A stretch of 64,000 nt of DNA, taken from NCBI GenBank assembly GCA_963760435.1, contig CAVXDE010000037.1:62001-126000 (forward strand). Reading direction: 5' to 3'. Shown here one piece after another: positions 38,661-51,472 of this stretch. How positions within the stretch are numbered: position 1 is the stretch's first letter; every line of letters begins with the position of its first letter. The notes under the pieces were generated by a model, which ran no database searches, was not told the DNA's origin, and was given only the letters and a program-made list of their open reading frames with translations. The DNA is from JAFAXD01 sp963760435 (GTDB lineage: Bacteria > Pseudomonadota > Alphaproteobacteria > Rhizobiales > Xanthobacteraceae). The position numbers and the translations under genes were made by a program.

Positions 38661-40730
38661 CTATCGTCCCGCCACGCGCGCCGGGCCCCGTTGCGCCATG
38701 ATGCCGTCGAGGCGTTCGCGCTCCTTGTCGAACGAGGCGAGGACTGTGCCCTCCAGCGAGCGGCCGCGCGGCAGCTTCACGCGCATTGGATCAACAAAAC
38801 GGCCATTGACCATGATCTCGAAGTGACAATGGGCGCCAGTCGAAAGACCGGTTGATCCGATGAAGCCAATGACCTGTCCCTGCCGGACGCGCGTGCCGGC
38901 CTGCATGCCCTTGGCAAACGCCGTCATGTGGCCATAGGCGGTTTCATAGCCGTTGTTGTGTTTGATACGGATATACTTGCCGTAACCGCTTTCCCAGCCG
39001 ACTTTCTCAAGCGTACCGCTACCGGCGGCGAAGATCGGCGTGCCCATGGGCGCGGCCCAATCCACGCCCGTGTGCATCTTGGTGTAGCCGAGGATCGGGT
39101 GATTGCGGGCCCCGAACCCCGACCGCATGATCGCGTTCGCCACCGGTTTGCGCACCAGGAACTTGCGCGCGCTCTTGCCGGTGTCGTCATAGTAATCGAC
39201 CTGGCCGTCGTTGGTCTGGAACCGATAGTACTTCTTCACTTCGCCGCCCAGCGTCAGCGCCGCATAGAGAACGTCGCCGCCCTTGCTGTCGCTGCCGGCG
39301 TTTTCGTCGTCGCTTACATAAAGAACCTCAAACGCGTCGCCGGCCTGAGTTTTGCGCTGAAAATCGACGTCGTAGGAGTAGACGCGGATCATATCGTCGA
39401 TGACCGCGCGCGGAATTTGGCTGCGCATCGCGGTCTCGTAGATGCTCTGATACAGTCGCACGCCGCTGCCGTCGTCATCCTCGTCATCGGAGCTGTTGTC
39501 AGCGGTTGCGGTTGGCGCTTCGGCACTCTGCACATCAACCGAAACGTATTTGCCCATATCAGACAATGCCACGACGGCCTCAACCGCCGTGTCGTTCATG
39601 AGGATCACGCGCACTGGCTGCGGGTGGCCGGAGGATGCGGGGATCAACACCCGGATCTTGTCGCCTTCCTTGAGCGATCCGTCTTTGCCGAACGGCCCAA
39701 GCGCCTCGGCGATGGCTTTGATCTCGCCCGGCGCGGCACCAAGGTCGCGCAGGACGCTGCCGATCGTGTCGCCCTTCTTGACTGTTACAAGCTTTTCGTT
39801 GGCGCCAGTGCTGGCCTGCGACTCGGTCTTGGGCAGCATCGTGATGTTTTCTGCAACGACGCGCGATTCAAAGCCCGCATAGAGGTCGAGACTGTTGCTG
39901 TCGCCGGTCGCCGCATAGGCAAGCTGCTGATTTCCCGGCAGGCCGGGGAGCGCATAGTGGGTCGCGCTCCCACCGGTGAAGCTGATTGCTCGTACCGCGG
40001 CGACCACGTCCTCGGACGTGACGTTCGCCGCGATGCGCACGCGCGGCAACGCGCTCGCGAGATCGCGCGTCACGAACGATACTTCCGCATCAGGTTCGGC
40101 GGCGGCTTCGTCCGACGGCGCCGGTGTGCCGACGTCGCCCAGCATCTTTTGCGGATTGAATGGGGGAATGTTGGCGGAAAGTTCTGATACCGTCAGCGAT
40201 AGATTGGAGACGACGCGCACATAAGGACGCACACGCACCACCTCCCGATCGCCGACACGGTTTGTTGTTGTAACGCGAATGACATTGCGCGTCGTATTAG
40301 TCTCAACCGGGGCCGGCAGCCGGTCGGCCTTGCGAATGGCAGCAATAATACGTTCGCCGAAGCCATTGAGCGAACCGCGCAGCGCGGTTTCCCACCGCTC
40401 CGGCTCCGAGGCAAATGTAGTCTCGCCATCTAATGCAGCAAAAACGGCGCCTCCCATCAGGGCGGCGCCGCATAATCCAGTCAGAATCGTCCCGCTGAAC
40501 CACTGGACCGAGACGCGCCGGCGATCGACAGCCGCATGGCCGTCTACCGACAGCGGTGGCTGTTCGCCGAGCTCGGTCGTGGCATCCCAACGCAGGAGTG
40601 CGCCACGCGGCCTGCCGTGTTCCAAACTGTCCCCCACCCACCGATGCGCGCCACCCGCCAATTTGGCTGGTGCCGGTTCCCCAATCCGGTTCTCGATGCG
40701 TTTCGAGCCGCGCCTACGGTCGAACCACAA
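38661..40730 (-). CDS. M23-family metallopeptidase with LysM-like domain
   Basis: About 689 residues if TTG 40730 is the start; it may begin further in, before the membrane helix near residues 78-98 (FSGTILTGLCGAALMGGAVFAALDG). A LysM-like segment (KLVTVKKGDTIGSVLRDLG) lies near residue 318. The C-terminal lysostaphin-type domain has MHTGVDWAAPMGTPIFA and TGAHCHFEIMVNG, giving the zinc ligands His, Asp and His of M23 endopeptidases. It should cleave peptidoglycan cross-links in the periplasm during growth or division. An Asp/Glu-rich linker (SSDDEDDDG) precedes the peptidase. It is divergent from the rRNA operon. Confidence 0.9.
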   Translation of the reverse strand: MWFDRRRGSKRIENRIGEPAPAKLAGGAHRWVGDSLEHGRPRGALLRWDATTELGEQPPLSVDGHAAVDRRRVSVQWFSGTILTGLCGAALMGGAVFAALDGETTFASEPERWETALRGSLNGFGERIIAAIRKADRLPAPVETNTTRNVIRVTTTNRVGDREVVRVRPYVRVVSNLSLTVSELSANIPPFNPQKMLGDVGTPAPSDEAAAEPDAEVSFVTRDLASALPRVRIAANVTSEDVVAAVRAISFTGGSATHYALPGLPGNQQLAYAATGDSNSLDLYAGFESRVVAENITMLPKTESQASTGANEKLVTVKKGDTIGSVLRDLGAAPGEIKAIAEALGPFGKDGSLKEGDKIRVLIPASSGHPQPVRVILMNDTAVEAVVALSDMGKYVSVDVQSAEAPTATADNSSDDEDDDGSGVRLYQSIYETAMRSQIPRAVIDDMIRVYSYDVDFQRKTQAGDAFEVLYVSDDENAGSDSKGGDVLYAALTLGGEVKKYYRFQTNDGQVDYYDDTGKSARKFLVRKPVANAIMRSGFGARNHPILGYTKMHTGVDWAAPMGTPIFAAGSGTLEKVGWESGYGKYIRIKHNNGYETAYGHMTAFAKGMQAGTRVRQGQVIGFIGSTGLSTGAHCHFEIMVNGRFVDPMRVKLPRGRSLEGTVLASFDKERERLDGIMAQRGPARVAGR

Positions 40731-41054
40731 CGATGCTGTGCCACCCCCGAGCGGTCAACGACTCCCTCTCGTTGCAATCCCGCGGCGGCGATTTTCTCCG
40801 CAGCTGTGGACTGTTGCTCACAGGTGGCGACGCATTGCGCACTGCTACAAAGAAACGCTTACGATTATGGCCGTTGTGGGACTTATGGGGCCTGAGAACC
40901 CTTGCAGAATGCACTGCAGCAACTATGTTTTGCGGTGCACCCATCTGCTTGCACGTCGTCTCTGGTGACGTGTTGGTCTGGATGGGGGCGCGGTTTCCTG
41001 TCGGCCTCCGCCTGTGGAAATCTCGCGACGGACGAAAATTTCCGAAGCGGGCGG
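40731..41054. other. Upstream region of the rRNA operon; no gene seen
   Basis: This 324-bp stretch separates the M23 gene and the rRNA promoter. Short open frames are present in most frames but lack recognisable content or starts with SDs. I see only GC-rich sequence, possibly holding upstream promoter elements. Confidence 0.5.
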
Positions 41055-41083
41055 TTGACAAGAAAACGCGTCCGGCGCATATA
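41055..41083 (+). promoter_or_regulatory. Predicted rRNA operon promoter
   Basis: TTGACA (41055-41060), a 17-bp spacer and CATATA (41078-41083) form a near-consensus housekeeping promoter, the best in the region. It sits about 400 bp upstream of the 16S gene, a normal leader length. Confidence 0.7.
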
Positions 41084-41481
41084 CCCCGGACTGGCGCGCC
41101 GCTGGTGCTACGGCTCGATGGCGCGCCTCCGAAGCCCTCACTGATTATTCGGTGGCAAAGCTTCCGGCCTAGGTCGGCAGCGGGCGGCTTCGACGCCTTC
41201 TGAAATTCAGAAGGATTAGGGTAGGGGACCTTCACGGGTCCCGGGCTGTTTGAAAATTGAATCGGAAGAAAGAGAAACGTGGACGGCGGAGTCCTTGCGG
41301 GCCGTGTCCTCGGTTGTGGGAGCAATCCTGCACTGGAGATGCGGTCGGAAGAGACTTTGGCGGTCGACGTTTCAGGTCAACACTATGTTCGCGAACATAT
41401 GCGCTACGCGAGTGGCGTATGTGGGCGTGGATGGAGTGGGACCTCGTCAAACGTTGTGATCAGCCAGACAAAGTTCTCATC
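41084..41481 (+). other. rRNA operon leader
   Basis: Transcribed leader before the 16S gene. It has an 8-bp perfect hairpin CCTTCTGA/TCAGAAGG (41196-41214) and a CTGTTTGAAAATTGAAT motif near 41247 that resembles an antitermination boxA region. No coding sequence is supported. Confidence 0.55.
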
Positions 41482-42978
<1,497 letters not shown>

Positions 42979-43219
42979 GCCAGGTATTCAGAGGTCCGAA
43001 ATCACTCACGATTTCGCTCTTACCCGGCGCTTAGAACAACAGGGGCAGCAGTCTGCGGCAATCTTCGGATTGCTGATCTGATTGCTGATCCCAATGCGGG
43101 ACGCCGCCGTCTTCGTTTCTCTTTCTTCTTGGACGAGCCAGACCAGATATCAGTGATCAGTTTCTGTCATCAGAGCGAATGCTTCTGATCTCCGATGACT
43201 GACGACTGACATCTGGCGG

Positions 43220-43296
43220 GGGCTTGTAGCTCAGTTGGTTAGAGCGCGCGCTTGATAAGCGTGAGGTCGGAAGTTCAAGTCTTCCCAGGCCCACCA
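43220..43296 (+). tRNA. tRNA-Ile (GAT)
   Basis: 77 nt in the 16S-23S spacer. The acceptor GGGCTTG pairs with CAGGCCC, the anticodon loop CTTGATAAG has GAT, the T-loop is GTTCAAG, and CCA is encoded. Confidence 0.97.
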
Positions 43297-43325
43297 AGCC
43301 CATTACTGATTACTGACCCTGGAAA

Positions 43326-43401
43326 GGGGCCATAGCTCAGCTGGGAGAGCGCCTGCTTTGCAAGCAGGAGGTCGTCGGTTCGATCCCGTCTGGCTCCACC
43401 A
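43326..43401 (+). tRNA. tRNA-Ala (TGC)
   Basis: 76 nt, 29 nt after tRNA-Ile. The acceptor GGGGCCA pairs with TGGCTCC, the anticodon loop CTTTGCAAG has TGC, the T-loop is GTTCGAT, and CCA is encoded. Confidence 0.97.
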
Positions 43402-43882
43402 GTCGGGTTGTCGATGACGCCATCGCGACGATGCCATTACAATGACGATTGGCGTCGGCGCTGCGCACTTCAACAATGCTCGTCCGGAAGTTGACCGAAT
43501 TCGTGTCTGTGGGCTCATCGAGCCTGCAGCGCGTGTTTTCTGACATCGTGAAGAGGAGATCGATCCGAGCTTCGATCGTGACGTATAGTCATGGCCGGAG
43601 CGCCTACTCCAGGCGCGGGATCGCGGGTTCGTCGCAAGACGGATTCTGCGTGAACACGCTCATGTCGGTGGTGCTGACCGCTCCGCCGTCGGGCCGATCT
43701 TATGCAAGCTGGTCTTTCAATTTCAGGAATCAGTGATCAGTCGTCAGCAATCGAAAGATTGCTGATGTTGAGCGCTGAACCTGAGAACATCAACGCCCGC
43801 CGAGGGCAGGATCGAGATTGGTGGTCTGACTATCGACCTCCGATCGCTGATCCCTGCTGCTATGGGCATTGATAATGAGAGC
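43402..43882 (+). other. Second part of 16S-23S spacer; no gene
   Basis: 480 bp between tRNA-Ala and 23S. GTGTTTTCTGACATCGTGAAG near 43530 resembles the spacer boxA antitermination motif. Near 43730-43765 there are ATCAGTGATCAGTCGTCAGC and CAATCGAAAGATTG, sequence words also seen at 43148-43165 and inside the 23S intervening hairpin. Nothing coding is seen. Confidence 0.6.
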
Positions 43883-46720
<2,838 letters not shown>

Positions 46721-46751
46721 CTCATTACTAATGCCCATCCGGACGACCATT

Positions 46752-46776
46752 CAGACAACAAACAATGTGTTGTCTG
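46752..46776 (+). other. 23S-5S spacer hairpin
   Basis: CAGACAACA (46752-46760) and TGTTGTCTG (46768-46776) are a perfect 9-bp inverted repeat. It likely serves as a processing site between 23S and 5S. Confidence 0.6.
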
Positions 46777-46822
46777 ATTGAGTTGTCCCTTGAAAGATCA
46801 GCTTGCAATTCTGTCCTTCGCC

Positions 46823-46940
46823 GGTCTGGTGGTTCTAGCGGGGAGCCTGAACCCGATCCCATCCCGAACTCGGCCGTTAAACTCCCCAGCGCCGATGGTA
46901 CTAAGTCCTAAGGCTTGGAAGAGTAGGTCACTGCCAGACC
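46823..46940 (+). rRNA. rrf: 5S ribosomal RNA
   Basis: About 118 nt. GGTCTGG at the start pairs with CCAGACC at the end, and CCGATCCCATCCCGAACTC is the conserved loop B-C region. A longer outer stem (CTGTCCTTCGC/GCGAAGGACAG) flanks it for processing. Confidence 0.96.
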
Positions 46941-47001
46941 TGCGAAGGACAGAACAACCTCATCACGATGAAACAATCTTGCGGAGCTGCCCTCCGCAAT
47001 C

Positions 47002-47037
47002 AAAAAAGCCGCCGCGGGAAACCGTGGCGGCTTTTTT
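47002..47037 (+). terminator. Rho-independent terminator of the rRNA operon
   Basis: AAAAAAGCCGCC then GCGG-GAAA-CCGT and GGCGGCTTTTTT form a hairpin with a 4-nt loop, one G·T pair and a run of six T. It is strong and follows 5S by 61 nt. Confidence 0.93.
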
Positions 47038-47046
47038 GCTGTTTGG

Positions 47047-47179
47047 GCCCTCATCCTGAGGAGCTCGCGCGCGTTTGCGCGCGAGCGTCTCGAAGGATGG
47101 CCAAGAACACAAGCCTTCCGCCGTGGCCGTCCTTCGAGACGTTTGGCCCCGGTGGGGCCAAACTCCTCAGGACGAGGGC
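47047..47179. repeat. Inverted pair of family A palindromic repeats
   Basis: Elements 47047-47102 and 47127-47179. Inner stems are GCTCGCGCGC/GCGCGCGAGC and GTTTGGCCCC/GGGGCCAAAC; outer arms match the copies at 911 and 38517. The right end, AGGACGAGGGC, sits where the SD of the next gene should be. Confidence 0.8.
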
Positions 47180-47185
47180 TGTAAA

Positions 47186-47512
47186 TTGGCGCAGAAGCAA
47201 ACCCCCATCCTCGAACTGGCGATCCTCAACGTTCGGCCCGGCGAAGAGGCCGCGTTTGAACGAGCCATGCGCGAGGCCCGCCCGCTGATCGCGGCCACGC
47301 CGGGATTCCTCAAGCTCGAGCTTCGCCGCTCGATCGAAAACGCGAACCGATATCTCCTCCTCGTCACGTGGGAGAAACTCGAAGATCACACGATCGGCTT
47401 TCGCCAGTCGGATCGATACGCCCAGTGGAAGCAACTGCTGCACCACTTCTACGATCCGTTCCCGCTGGTCGAGCATTATGGGGATCTTTTGCATCTGGAG
47501 TCCCCATTGTAA
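47186..47512 (+). CDS. Antibiotic biosynthesis monooxygenase (ABM) domain protein
   Basis: A 108-residue protein with a ferredoxin-like fold: LELAILNVRPGEEAAFERAM...PGFLKLELRRSIENANRYLLLVTWEKLEDHTIGFRQSDRY. TTG 47186 is chosen because upstream in-frame sequence belongs to the repeat and GAGGG lies about 9 nt before it; the SD is the tail of the family A repeat. ABM proteins are small oxygenases or heme-degrading and stress proteins; the substrate is unknown. It precedes the Bug protein by 9 nt, probably in one operon. Confidence 0.85.
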   Translation: MAQKQTPILELAILNVRPGEEAAFERAMREARPLIAATPGFLKLELRRSIENANRYLLLVTWEKLEDHTIGFRQSDRYAQWKQLLHHFYDPFPLVEHYGDLLHLESPL

Positions 47513-47521
47513 GCTCGGCGC

Positions 47522-48499
47522 ATGTCTCTCTCACGCCGCGTGTTCCTCACCACCAGCTTACTCGCGCCGGCGGCGCTGCGCGTTCGCTCCGCTTGGGCGC
47601 AGGACTATCCGGCGCGCGAAATCCATGTGATCTGTGCCTACGCGCCCGGGACCGGAGCCGATACGCTGGTGCGATACCTCGCCGAGAAGCTGCGCGTGCT
47701 CGCCGGCAAGCCGATGATCGTGGAGAACAAGCCGGGCGCCGGCACCTCGATTGCCGCGCAGTACGTCGCACATGCCAAGCCGGACGGTTACACGCTGTTT
47801 CTCAATCCGGGAAACGGCATGGCCGGCAATGTCTATCTCTACAAGAATCTCGGTCACGACGTGATCAATGATTTCGCGCCGATCACCACCTTGGTGAAGC
47901 TTCCCTTCGTGCTCGCAGTCCCGCCGGCGTCGCCGGCAAAATCGGTCGCCGAGCTGATCACGCTGCTGAAAGAGAAGGGCAACAAAGCCTTCTACGGCGC
48001 GCCGACCAACCTGGCACGCGCCGCTGGCGAGCTCCTCAACGAGCGCGCCGGACTACAAGCCGTGCCCGTGCCTTACAAGAGCACGGTCGAAGCCATGAAT
48101 GATCTCAACCGCGGCTTCATCGATTACATCTGGACCGACGCCACCTTCGCGCTCGGGCTCGCGCGCCAGGACAAGCTACGCGTTCTCGCGGTGACGACGC
48201 AGACGCGCTCGAGTCTCGATCCGGAGATCCCGACGTTGCAGGAATCCGGCGTCGGCAATTTCCATCTCGAAGCCTGGTGGGGCGCCTGGTTCCCGGCCAA
48301 GACGCCACAGCCGATCGTCGACCAGATGGCGACGTGGCTCAATCAAATCATCGCCGATCCGGAGACGCGCCACTTCCTGGCAACGTCGATTCCCTCCGAG
48401 CCGTTTCCCGGCAGCCCGGCTTCGCTGCTGGCTTATCTCAAGGACGACATTCCGCGCTGGGCCGAGGCCTACCGCCTCTCCAAGATCGAGCCGCAGTGA
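47522..48499 (+). CDS. Bug-family (TctC-like) solute-binding protein
   Basis: A 325-residue periplasmic protein. The N-terminus MSLSRRVFLTTSLLAPAALRVRSAWA is a Tat-like signal (SRRVFL), and the mature part has YPAREIHVICAYAPGTGADTL, ENKPGAGTSIAAQ and AKPDGYTLFLNPG, the Bug motifs. It binds a small organic acid or related solute. It lies in a probable operon with the ABM protein and is convergent with the Tat-type amidohydrolase, suggesting a local degradation cluster. It is clearly different in sequence from the Bug protein at 23580. Confidence 0.93.
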   Translation: MSLSRRVFLTTSLLAPAALRVRSAWAQDYPAREIHVICAYAPGTGADTLVRYLAEKLRVLAGKPMIVENKPGAGTSIAAQYVAHAKPDGYTLFLNPGNGMAGNVYLYKNLGHDVINDFAPITTLVKLPFVLAVPPASPAKSVAELITLLKEKGNKAFYGAPTNLARAAGELLNERAGLQAVPVPYKSTVEAMNDLNRGFIDYIWTDATFALGLARQDKLRVLAVTTQTRSSLDPEIPTLQESGVGNFHLEAWWGAWFPAKTPQPIVDQMATWLNQIIADPETRHFLATSIPSEPFPGSPASLLAYLKDDIPRWAEAYRLSKIEPQ

Positions 48500-48530
48500 G
48501 TTCTGTTTGTAGGGTGGCTGCGCGGCCGAG

Positions 48531-48606
48531 CTGGATTGCTTCGTCGCTTCGCTCCTCGCAATGACGACTCTGAGCTGTCATTGCGAGCGAAGCGAAGCAA
48601 TCCAGA
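48531..48606. repeat. Family B palindromic repeat between convergent genes
   Basis: CTGGATTGCTTCGTCGCTTC (from 48531) and GAAGCGAAGCAATCCAG (to 48605) are near-perfect inverses, with CTCGCAATGACG and GTCATTGCGAG inside. It lies between the Bug gene and the amidohydrolase. Confidence 0.75.
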
Positions 48607-48611
48607 GCACC

Positions 48612-50051
48612 CTACGAGGCCTTCACCTTATTCACCAGATAATCCCGCGACTGCGTCGCAAGCTCCGCGACGCGCTTCATATCAACACCGACCAGCTTGC
48701 CGTCGCGCTTCTTCACCGTGCCGGCCACCAGCACCGTGTCGATGTTTGATCCATCCATCCCCAGCGCGATCGCCGCGAGCGGATCATTCACCGGCAGCAC
48801 GTTGATCGCATTCTTGCGCAGCAGGATGATATCCGCCTGCTTGCCCGGCGTCAGCGACCCGGTCTTGCCCTCGAGCCCGCAGGCCTTGGCGCCCTCGATC
48901 GTCGCGAACTCGATCACGTCGCGCGCCGAGATCGGCTTCGGCACGTCCTTCTCCCCCTGCGCCTTGCGCTGCGTGAGCGCGACGCGCTGCGCGGCGAGGC
49001 AGAGCTGCATCTGCGCGAACATCGTTGTCGGCACGTTGGTCTCCGCGTCGATCGACAGCGACGGCCGGACCCCGGCGTCGAGCGCGCCCTGCAGCAGCGG
49101 CATGGCGATGTCCATCAGCATCTCGGTGCCGGGCGAAACCGAGTAGCTGCCGCCGCTCTGCGCCATCAGCTTCCAGTCATCGGCGCCGTAGCCGCCGCAA
49201 TGCACGTAGGTCGTATCCGACCCGAGCTTAATGGCATTGCTGAGTTTGACGAGCTGGTCCTTGCCCGACGCATGCACGGTGATGCGCGCGCCGACGTCGC
49301 GCGCCGCCGCCCATTCGCGCTTGGCGATGTCCATGTTGCCGAAGCCCGCGGTCGCCGCGAGCGCCAGCGTGAGCAGCTGATCGTCGGAGGAGAAGTATTG
49401 CTTGCGCAACCGCGCGATATCGCCGGGGAACTGGTGCGAGCTCGTCTCGACCCACCACGGCTTGCCGCCCAGCTCCGGAAACCCGTAGGCGAACATCGCG
49501 CGCATGCCGGATTCCTGCAGCGCGCGGATCGCCGCGTCGGTGTGCGCCGGCGTGTTCTGGATGTGCGACCAGTCGACGATCGTGGTGATGCCGGCATCGA
49601 GCGCCGAGAGCGCGCTGACGAGATCGCCGATATAGACGTCGTCCGGCCGGTACGCCGGTCCATATTTGCCGAGGATCACCGTGAGATAATCGCGCAGGTT
49701 CGCGTCGGGGATGAGGTTGCGGATCGCCCCTTCCCACATGTGCCGGTGGCTGTCGATGAAGCCCGGCATCACGATCATCTCGCGCGCGTCGATCACCTGC
49801 GCGTTGTCGGCCGCAAGGCTTTGCCCAACTGCGGCGATGCGCGCGCCCTCGATCAACACATCGCCTTGCGGCAGGTCGCCGATGCCACGATCGACACTCA
49901 CCACGCTGCCGCCTTTGAGCAGCGTGCGGCCGGACGGCGCCGGCGTTTGCGCCAGCGCGCGATCAAACAAAGGTATTGCGCCAACCACACCGGCGGCCGC
50001 AAGCGCGGCCGCGCCCGACCGCAGCAGGTTTCTCCGGGACGTGCGCATCAT
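48612..50051 (-). CDS. Tat-exported amidohydrolase (chlorohydrolase/cytosine-deaminase-like)
   Basis: A 479-residue protein. The leader MMRTSRRNLLRSGAAALAAAG is a twin-arginine signal. The amidohydrolase core has MPGFIDSHRHMWEGAI (HxH metal site near residue 102), a later His in TVHASGKDQ, YVHCGGYGADDW and SLSIDAETNVPT (Asp). It resembles the metal-dependent hydrolases that deaminate or dechlorinate ring compounds. Export by Tat is uncommon for this group. The substrate is unknown. Confidence 0.9.
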   Translation of the reverse strand: MMRTSRRNLLRSGAAALAAAGVVGAIPLFDRALAQTPAPSGRTLLKGGSVVSVDRGIGDLPQGDVLIEGARIAAVGQSLAADNAQVIDAREMIVMPGFIDSHRHMWEGAIRNLIPDANLRDYLTVILGKYGPAYRPDDVYIGDLVSALSALDAGITTIVDWSHIQNTPAHTDAAIRALQESGMRAMFAYGFPELGGKPWWVETSSHQFPGDIARLRKQYFSSDDQLLTLALAATAGFGNMDIAKREWAAARDVGARITVHASGKDQLVKLSNAIKLGSDTTYVHCGGYGADDWKLMAQSGGSYSVSPGTEMLMDIAMPLLQGALDAGVRPSLSIDAETNVPTTMFAQMQLCLAAQRVALTQRKAQGEKDVPKPISARDVIEFATIEGAKACGLEGKTGSLTPGKQADIILLRKNAINVLPVNDPLAAIALGMDGSNIDTVLVAGTVKKRDGKLVGVDMKRVAELATQSRDYLVNKVKAS

Positions 50052-50078
50052 CTCCTCCCTTGATTTGGCTTTGTTCTA

Positions 50079-50966
50079 TCAACTCCCACCGCTCGCGCGC
50101 CACAACGCGATCATGCGCCGGCAGAATGCCTTCGGCTTCTCCGCGAACAGGCGCCCGGCCTGGCGCATCGCCGTCTCGATGTGATCGGCCTGGCGCGCCG
50201 CGATGGCAGGCGCCAGCCGCGCGCGCCACGGCGCCAGCGGCTGGTGCGGGCCGGCGAGAGCGGCGAGCACCGCGAGATCGTGATGGCGGCCGAGCCGGTC
50301 GCGCAGGCGCTGCGCCTCCTGGATCCAGACGTGGCCGAGCCGCGGCCACAGCGGCTCCACCAGCTCCATCTGGTAGCGGTGAATAATCACGCGCTGACGC
50401 AGCCCGTGCAACTCCTCGATCTCGGCCGTGGTCCAGTCATCGGGGATCGCCAGCTGCGCGCGCCGGTAGCCGTCGGTCAGGCTCTCGGCGAGATGCGCGA
50501 AGGTGAGCTTGTTGAATTGCCAGCGCTCGACCGCATCGAGCGTGAGCGCGAATGCGTTGGCGAGGCCTTCGCGCGCGCCCGGCTTGAGCGTTGCGCTCTC
50601 CGCATCGCTGCGCACCTCGTCGATGCGCTGCTTCACCGTGGCGAGCGATTTTTCCGAGAACGGCGCGTATTCTTCGCCCAGGTCCTTGAGCGCGTCGAGC
50701 GCCGACTGCGCGTCCCGCGCGCCCGCCAATCCGCGCGCAATATCACGCGCCTCGAGCCGCAGGCGGGCGCCATCTTCGTCGAGAAACGGCTCGAGCAGCC
50801 GCAGATAGGCGCGCCAGCGTTTCATCTGCGTGCGCACGCCGTGGATTGCGAGCGCGTCGGTTTCCGCGCGCGTTTCATGCGCGGCCTGCGCCAGCATCGA
50901 CCGCGCGATCGCGATCAGCGACGGCCCGATCGGCTGCTGCGGGTCGAGTTCCGGCTCCGCGCTCAT
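50079..50966 (-). CDS. CHAD domain-containing protein
   Basis: A 295-residue protein from ATG 50966; a longer frame from 51032 exists and neither start has a clear SD. The alpha-helical CHAD fold is rich in His, Arg and Lys: HGVRTQMKRWRAYLRLLEPFL, ARDIARGLAGARDAQSALDAL and RLRDRLGRHHDLAVLAAL. CHAD domains bind inorganic polyphosphate. No CYTH/triphosphatase partner is fused or adjacent. It ends 27 nt upstream of the amidohydrolase gene on the same strand, so they may share a transcript. Confidence 0.88.
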   Translation of the reverse strand: MSAEPELDPQQPIGPSLIAIARSMLAQAAHETRAETDALAIHGVRTQMKRWRAYLRLLEPFLDEDGARLRLEARDIARGLAGARDAQSALDALKDLGEEYAPFSEKSLATVKQRIDEVRSDAESATLKPGAREGLANAFALTLDAVERWQFNKLTFAHLAESLTDGYRRAQLAIPDDWTTAEIEELHGLRQRVIIHRYQMELVEPLWPRLGHVWIQEAQRLRDRLGRHHDLAVLAALAGPHQPLAPWRARLAPAIAARQADHIETAMRQAGRLFAEKPKAFCRRMIALWRASGGS

Positions 50967-51089
50967 GGCTGGCACATGGGAATATTGGGCGTGGTTGGAC
51001 GTGACGAAAAGATGACGGAGCGGGCTTTGCAATCCCGATCCCGGTTGCTACATAACCCGCGCGCGGCGAGGCCGTGCGGAAAAGTTTAT

Positions 51090-51166
<77 letters not shown>

Positions 51167-51195
51167 AGAAAAGCCCGGTAGATCAGGGAGTTAGG

Positions 51196-51216
51196 GCCCG
51201 GTTTGCCGGGCTTTTT
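51196..51216 (+). terminator. Terminator of tRNA-fMet
   Basis: GCCCGG-TTTG-CCGGGC followed by TTTTT, 29 nt after the tRNA. Confidence 0.9.
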
Positions 51217-51338
51217 CATCTTTGGGTCCTAGCTGGTACGGGTCGATGCCAGCAGGCCCGGGCGGTTCATTTATCGAAGCGATCCGGGCCCCAGCGTTGT
51301 CGACGGGGCAATCGTCCTTCGGCAAGTTTCTAGGGTTG

Positions 51339-51408
51339 TGCCTGCGTAAAAGTGCTGAAGGTCCCGCTGCTCTATAAAGGCAGCGACTTCGCCCACCGAC
51401 CTGGCTTG
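51339..51408 (+). pseudogene. Remnant of a vapC toxin gene (C-terminal end)
   Basis: Reading from 51339 gives A-C-V-K-V-L-K-V-P-L-L-Y-K-G-S-D-F-A, which aligns with A-C-A-K-V-L-K-A-P-L-L-Y-K-G-N-D-F-A, the end of the intact VapC at 56657-57076. The remnant then loses two bases, which breaks the final T-D-L-A and stop. No upstream vapC or vapB sequence remains. It is a scar of an older toxin-antitoxin locus downstream of a tRNA gene. Confidence 0.7.
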
Positions 51409-51472
51409 ACCCTCAGCGTCGCGTTCCAAGTTCGCATGATATTTGCGGCACTCTCCGGGAGCTTCGCAATTA

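Noticed and set aside
38928..40187. 419-residue plus-strand frame
   Set aside because: It is antisense to the M23 peptidase, which has clear zinc-ligand motifs.
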